The notes beneath the pieces are model-generated. The model saw only the letters and a list, made by a program, of their open reading frames with translations, made no database searches and was not told the origin of the DNA. 9,647 bases of DNA from Gammaproteobacteria bacterium. Its GTDB lineage: Bacteria > Pseudomonadota > Gammaproteobacteria > SZUA-152. Made by a program: the position numbers and the translations under genes. Every line of letters starts with the position of its first letter. Positions within the stretch are counted from its first letter, which is position 1. Positions 5,660 to 9,647 of the stretch are shown one piece after another. The stretch lies in assembly GCA_030617485.1 (NCBI GenBank), contig JAUWVK010000053.1, positions 1 through 9,647 on the forward strand, read 5' to 3'.

Positions 5660-6337
5660 ATGGGCTCATCAGCAGCAATACAGTTCGACCATAAATCAGG
5701 GACCTCACAGGCCTTCAGGCTGTGTGCCCTAAATAGACCTGCCCCCCTTTATACAACAAACACTGTTTGGAGTGCGTTTCAGGATGGCATGGACATACTA
5801 AATCGGTATGCTGGAAGGTCAGGAGCAAACTCCACACTTATTGCCAAAGAAAATTTACGTCTCTTACATGACACTCTACTTGCTGACCCATCATATCGTG
5901 AAAGACTCACCACAGCTGAAAATGAAGCACCAGAAAATGGTTCAGCTTTATACAATTTATTTAATTCTCAGGGTTTTTGCGCAGACCTGATCACATTAGA
6001 ACCGGGTTGTTATATCCATATATCCAACAATGACCTCTATAGCCAAATGTACATGCTGATTGATGGTGAAGCATCTATAATTAATGCTACCAGTTTACAT
6101 GAAGCAAATAACCAACCTGCGCGACACCTATCTACTCAACATAAATCATGGTGGAATCGACTACGACATTCTTCAAATAAAAATATATGTAAACAGAGAG
6201 ACGTTATTTTAATAGGTCATAACGGCCAGGTAGAGAAAACACTAAGTGCTTTAGAGCATCATTGCATGTTACTTAAGATATCATTACCAATACCTCATCA
6301 AAAATCCGAGAATTATTCTTTAGCAACTTTATATTGA
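5660..6337 (+). CDS. Uncharacterised protein with a possible cupin-like C-terminal half
   Basis: I do not recognise this protein. From the ATG at 5660 it has 225 residues (230 from 5645). It has no signal peptide or membrane segment. The N-terminal half looks mostly helical, with a KENLRLLHDTLLADPSYRER helix. The C-terminal half resembles one jelly-roll: a PGCYIHI strand followed by QMYMLIDGEASI (about 120-146 in the longer numbering), then a polar basic insert with a WWNRLRH stretch (about 169-175), then RDVILIGHNG and HHCMLLKISLP strands. The layout recalls cupin motifs 1 and 2, but most metal-ligand His/Glu are absent, so a non-catalytic sensor or binding role is as likely as an enzyme. 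Three rows counted by hand (6001-6060, 6121-6240) give 33-38% G+C, against 48% for one wspF row, a hint of foreign origin. Its last 25 bases overlap the convergent wspR end. Confidence 0.6.
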   Translation: MGSSAAIQFDHKSGTSQAFRLCALNRPAPLYTTNTVWSAFQDGMDILNRYAGRSGANSTLIAKENLRLLHDTLLADPSYRERLTTAENEAPENGSALYNLFNSQGFCADLITLEPGCYIHISNNDLYSQMYMLIDGEASIINATSLHEANNQPARHLSTQHKSWWNRLRHSSNKNICKQRDVILIGHNGQVEKTLSALEHHCMLLKISLPIPHQKSENYSLATLY

Positions 6338-7341
6338 TCTCGACCAGCATCCTTGGCCTCATACAAGGCTCTATCAGCCATATCAATAATATCCATTGGC
6401 GACGAACTTTCACAAGCCACTTTAGTGGCGACCCCCATACTGATTGTCACACATTTTCCAGCTTCAGAATGTTCGTGCGGTATAGCAAGTGCTTTTATTT
6501 TTTTTCGCAATATCTCCGCAAGCTTTGAAGCACCTTTAACATCAGTGTTAGGTAGTATAACGCCAAATTCCTCGCCACCATATCGCGCCACTAAATCAGC
6601 CGGGCGATTAACAATTTCACTCAAAGCGGTAGCCACTTTACGTAAACAGCCATCTCCCGCAAGGTGACCGTAATTATCGTTGTATGGCTTGAAAAAATCG
6701 ATGTCAATCAGGATAAATGACAGGATAGTATTCTCACGAGCGGATCGTAAACATTCGTTTTGAAGAAATTCATCAAGCCTGCGACGATTCGCTATACCAG
6801 TCAAACCATCAAGGCTGCTTAATTTTTGTAGCTCTTCATTACTTTGTTCTAATTCGACCTGTATTTTACGCAACGCAAGAAATGCTGCGTCACGTTGCAG
6901 TTGCGTCAAGTAACCTTTCGACTGTGCTCTGATTCGAGCGATTAATTCTATCTTATCGGGCAATTTAACCAGATAATCGTTTGCTCCCCTCTCAAAGGCG
7001 AGACTTTTATCTTCAGGATCTTCTTTGGTCGACAGGACAATGATCGGAATATTTTTTGTTGCATCATTACTTCTGTATTGATCAACCAGTGTATAACCAT
7101 CAATGTCCGGCATAATAAGATCTTGCAAAATAATGGTTGGCTTTACTTTCTCCGCCATTTCAACCGCTTTTTTTGGATCACCACAATAATGAAACTCAAT
7201 GTCAGACTCTTCTACTAACATGCGGCGGATTCCCTCTGCCACCATCATCTGATCATCCACCAACAAAACAACAGCGTTGTTCTGATCTGAATCAGAAACT
7301 TGACTTTCTTTCACTGATTTTATTCTGCTGTTATTTTGCAT
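6313..7341 (-). CDS. wspR: Diguanylate cyclase response regulator WspR (REC-GGDEF)
   Basis: WspR makes cyclic di-GMP from two GTP when its receiver is phosphorylated by WspE. The 342-residue protein has a receiver domain at about 24-140, with acidic pair Asp29/Asp30, phospho-acceptor Asp74 in ILQDLIMPD, Thr105 and Lys126 in DYLVKLPD. A short coiled-coil linker follows at about 155-176, then a GGDEF domain at about 177-340. The active-site motif is intact as RYGGEEF (Gly255-Phe259), preceded by the LTGIANRR start motif. An RxxD inhibitory site (Arg247-Asp250) lies five residues before the motif, so product inhibition by cyclic di-GMP is expected. Length, domain order and segments such as IPIIVLSTKE and QRDAAFLALR match Pseudomonas WspR closely. 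The ATG follows the wspF stop by three bases without a clear ribosome site, suggesting coupling. It is the last gene of the wsp unit. Confidence 0.95.
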   Translation of the reverse strand: MQNNSRIKSVKESQVSDSDQNNAVVLLVDDQMMVAEGIRRMLVEESDIEFHYCGDPKKAVEMAEKVKPTIILQDLIMPDIDGYTLVDQYRSNDATKNIPIIVLSTKEDPEDKSLAFERGANDYLVKLPDKIELIARIRAQSKGYLTQLQRDAAFLALRKIQVELEQSNEELQKLSSLDGLTGIANRRRLDEFLQNECLRSARENTILSFILIDIDFFKPYNDNYGHLAGDGCLRKVATALSEIVNRPADLVARYGGEEFGVILPNTDVKGASKLAEILRKKIKALAIPHEHSEAGKCVTISMGVATKVACESSSPMDIIDMADRALYEAKDAGRDQYKVAKE

Positions 7342-7344
7342 AAT

Positions 7345-8385
7345 TTAAATATCGTCACTCTGATTGATCAGCATAGATCTATATTTTGAACGAAGCACTT
7401 CAGGAATATCCTCTATTGCAATCACTTCAACTGCTGCACCTACGTCAATAGCTGCTTTTGGCATGCCAAATACCGCGCAGCTTTTTTCATCCTGAACGAT
7501 GGTGTGAACACCCTGCTCTTTTAATTCGAGCATACCCTGGGCGCCATCTTTACCCATTCCTGTCAGCAGTACTGCCGTCACGTTATCTGTTTGATGCTCG
7601 CTAAGCGAATGCCAAAACACATCCACCGAAGGCCGGTAAGGCATATTTTTTGGTTCAGGCGTGTAACCAAGTATTCCATCTTTACTCATAACCAGATGAT
7701 CATCAGTCCCGGCTAGCAACACTTCTCCTTTCTGGGGCTTCTCCCCGTCTTTTGCAAGCCGCACAGTCAATGGTGTTTGTTGGTCCAGCCATTTCGCCAA
7801 ACCTTCAGAAAACTGAGCATCAACATGTTGCACGATTACAACAGCAGCCTGAAAATCTTTGGGAAGGCCTTTCAATATTTTTGCCAGTGCTTCTGGTCCT
7901 CCTGACGATGAACCAATAACCACGAGATTTTCCCCTTTCTTTGCACCAAACAGTGGAGCTTGTTTACGTGGTTTACGGGAACTTTTAATTGGTTGCGTTA
8001 AAACCTCTATCATTGAAACTTTACGTAACAAGCTTTCACTGGCACCCGACTCTTCACTCCCACTAAACAAAGGAGTGCTAATCGCATCAATAGCACCCTT
8101 GCCCATGGCTTCAAATACCAGGCCAGAATTCATACCCACTGAGGCTGTTACTATTAATATCGGACAGGGCGTGGATTGCATTATTTTTTCTGTTGCATCC
8201 ACTCCGTTCATTTCTGGCATGATGAGATCCATCAAAATAAGATCTGGCACGTCCTCAGCACAATGTTTCACTGCTTCGGAGCCATTCCATGCCGTCCAGG
8301 CCACCTGGTTCTCGCCGCTTGCCAGTAGTGCGCGTCTTAATCCTTCTACAGCCATTGGCATATCGTTAACTATGGCGATTCTCAT
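7345..8385 (-). CDS. wspF: CheB-type methylesterase WspF
   Basis: WspF removes methyl groups from the Wsp receptor WspA and so damps WspE signalling; its loss in Pseudomonas locks cyclic di-GMP high. The 346-residue protein has a receiver domain (about 1-120) with Asp8 and phospho-acceptor Asp53 in LILMDLIMPEMNG. A linker rich in Lys, Arg and Ser (about 131-150) follows, then the methylesterase domain (about 152-335). The catalytic triad is present: Ser160 in IGSSSGG, His187 in VQHVD and Asp280 in GMGKDGAQG. The receiver has Thr104-Pro105 where most receivers have Lys-Pro; as I recall, Pseudomonas WspF shares this. The ATG overlaps the wspE stop by four bases, and GAGGTG lies five bases upstream, so the three genes are tightly coupled. 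Confidence 0.94.
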   Translation of the reverse strand: MRIAIVNDMPMAVEGLRRALLASGENQVAWTAWNGSEAVKHCAEDVPDLILMDLIMPEMNGVDATEKIMQSTPCPILIVTASVGMNSGLVFEAMGKGAIDAISTPLFSGSEESGASESLLRKVSMIEVLTQPIKSSRKPRKQAPLFGAKKGENLVVIGSSSGGPEALAKILKGLPKDFQAAVVIVQHVDAQFSEGLAKWLDQQTPLTVRLAKDGEKPQKGEVLLAGTDDHLVMSKDGILGYTPEPKNMPYRPSVDVFWHSLSEHQTDNVTAVLLTGMGKDGAQGMLELKEQGVHTIVQDEKSCAVFGMPKAAIDVGAAVEVIAIEDIPEVLRSKYRSMLINQSDDI

Positions 8386-9647
8386 TCGTTCACCTCGCCA
8401 ATCAGGTCAATTACGGCTTCTATTAAGGTTTCGTCCTGAAAACTACCCTTTGTTAGGTAATAGTCAGCCCCTGCTTCCAGGCCACGTTGTCGGTCTTCCT
8501 GCCTGTCCTTGTAGGAGACTATCATCACTGGTGTTGATTTAAGGTGTAAGTCCTGTTTGATTGCATAAACAAGCTCAATGCCATCCATTCTTGGCATGTC
8601 AATATCGGTTATCACCAGATCATAATGCGAGGTTCGAACGGCATTCCAGCCATCCATACCATCCACAGCAACATCAACGTGATACCCTCTTGATTCAAGT
8701 AAATCTCGTTCGACTTCACGAATTGTCAATGAGTCATCAACAACAAGAACCTGTTTACGATTTAATTGAATTTTTTCCTGTGCGGCCTGATAAACATTAC
8801 CTAAACGTCCACCACGAACGATATGATCAATACTACGAACCAGATCATCAATATCGAGAACAAATAGCGGCGAACCATCTTCCATTAAAGCGGTGGAACT
8901 AACATCAGGCACTTTACCAAGTCGTGCATCAAGTGCTTGCACAGAAAGTTGCCGTTGACCAATAAACTGATCTACAACAACCCCATAACGATCTAATCGA
9001 TCACTAATAACAACAATTGTTAGTTCTTCACTTTCAATACTCGGCACATCAAAGCCAAGGATTTGAGCGCATGACACAAGGCCAATATTATCGAGGCCAT
9101 AGCGCACATATTGCCGACCTTCTATTACTTCAATATCGTTTGCGGGAACCCGTAATATACGGTCAACCCTAACTAAAGGAAAAGCATAAGGCTCACCAGC
9201 TATATTCACCAGGAGAGCAGATATGACTGACAAGGTTAGCGGTAACTGTAAAGTAAACTTTGTGCCCTTACCCAACGTCGTTTCAACCGCCACCGTGCCT
9301 CCAAGCTCACGGACCATATCTCGAACCACATCAAGGCCAACACCACGACCAGAAATTTCAGTAACTTCATCGCGAGTAGAAAAATCTGGAAGAAAAAGGA
9401 ATTCAAGTAATTCCGGTTCCCCAAGGGCTGTGATCATTTGTTTATCAACCAAACCCTTATCAACAAGCTTCTTCCTGAGCCCATCAATATTGATTCCTCC
9501 GCCATCATCTTCCACTGTAATACGTAACATCCCTGCACCATGAGTAGCAGATAAACTCACAGATGCCAGTTGAGGCTTGTTACCTTCGGCACGTACTTCC
9601 ATTGCCTCAATCCCATGATCAACAGCATTTCTGAGCAAATGGTTAAG
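8382..9647 (-). CDS. wspE: CheA-type hybrid histidine kinase/response regulator WspE (3' part)
   Basis: WspE is the kinase of the Wsp surface-sensing complex and phosphorylates WspR and WspF. Only the last 421 codons are visible: the frame is open to the right edge (first codons Leu-Asn-His), and an apparent start at 9638 is an internal TTG. Numbered from the edge, the ATPase domain shows the N-box HLLRNAVDHG (3-11), the G1 box EDDGGG (46-51), the G2 box SGRGVGLD (99-106) and GKGTKF (126-131). A CheW-like coupling domain follows (about 135-270). A C-terminal receiver (about 299-418) has Asp304/Asp305, phospho-acceptor Asp348 in VITDIDMPRMDG and Lys400 in YYLTKG. The order ATPase, CheW, receiver is that of CheA-receiver hybrids. 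The phosphotransfer and dimerisation domains lie outside the window. The next genes, wspF and wspR, fix the assignment. Confidence 0.93.
   Translation of the reverse strand, partial: LNHLLRNAVDHGIEAMEVRAEGNKPQLASVSLSATHGAGMLRITVEDDGGGINIDGLRKKLVDKGLVDKQMITALGEPELLEFLFLPDFSTRDEVTEISGRGVGLDVVRDMVRELGGTVAVETTLGKGTKFTLQLPLTLSVISALLVNIAGEPYAFPLVRVDRILRVPANDIEVIEGRQYVRYGLDNIGLVSCAQILGFDVPSIESEELTIVVISDRLDRYGVVVDQFIGQRQLSVQALDARLGKVPDVSSTALMEDGSPLFVLDIDDLVRSIDHIVRGGRLGNVYQAAQEKIQLNRKQVLVVDDSLTIREVERDLLESRGYHVDVAVDGMDGWNAVRTSHYDLVITDIDMPRMDGIELVYAIKQDLHLKSTPVMIVSYKDRQEDRQRGLEAGADYYLTKGSFQDETLIEAVIDLIGEVNE

Noticed and set aside
7859..8542. Long plus-strand open frame (227 codons) opposite wspF and wspE
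   Set aside because: It lies entirely antisense to two clearly functional genes, has no recognisable domain and no ribosome site of note; it is a shadow of the coding strand.

Overview
The window looks like chromosomal DNA from a gammaproteobacterium, probably a marine or otherwise Pseudomonas-related lineage. Evidence for this is the adjacent fabA-fabB pair (anaerobic unsaturated fatty acid synthesis), a Wsp-type chemosensory gene order (wspE-wspF-wspR), a cytochrome c-551-like gene and a Crp-family regulator. The species cannot be named from the sequence. All genes but one are on the minus strand; no RNA gene, insertion sequence, CRISPR array or phage gene was seen.

Layout from left to right (transcription of minus genes runs right to left). 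Positions 1-182 hold the 5' end of a small periplasmic c-type cytochrome, cut by the window edge. Positions 272-1441 encode an M42-like metalloaminopeptidase and 1476-1889 a bactofilin that starts with TTG. Positions 1958-3175 are fabB and 3187-3738 fabA, closely spaced and probably translationally coupled. A 346-base gene-free stretch upstream of fabA holds likely control sites and a candidate terminator. Positions 4085-4618 encode a small exported acidic protein with six calcium-binding (thrombospondin type 3-like) repeats, directly behind a Crp-like regulator at 4622-5269. A gene-free stretch of about 390 bases follows. Then comes the only plus-strand gene, an unrecognised protein with a possible cupin-like half (5660-6337). 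Its last 25 bases overlap the end of wspR. Positions 6313-9647 hold wspR, wspF and the 3' part of wspE.

How the genes fit together: WspE (CheA-type hybrid kinase), WspF (CheB-type methylesterase) and WspR (receiver plus GGDEF diguanylate cyclase) are the output end of the Wsp surface-sensing pathway, which raises cyclic di-GMP and promotes biofilm growth. The receptor and coupling genes (wspA-D) would lie beyond the right edge. FabA and FabB together make the cis double bond of unsaturated fatty acids. Bactofilin forms cytoskeletal polymers; its pairing with the peptidase is positional only. The Crp-like regulator and the calcium-repeat protein look like one transcription unit.

Nothing here is a clearly new system. 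The least explained items are the orphan plus-strand gene, the Crp-calcium-repeat pair, and the bactofilin-M42 peptidase pair. Residue positions come from reading the translations by eye, and no database search was possible.
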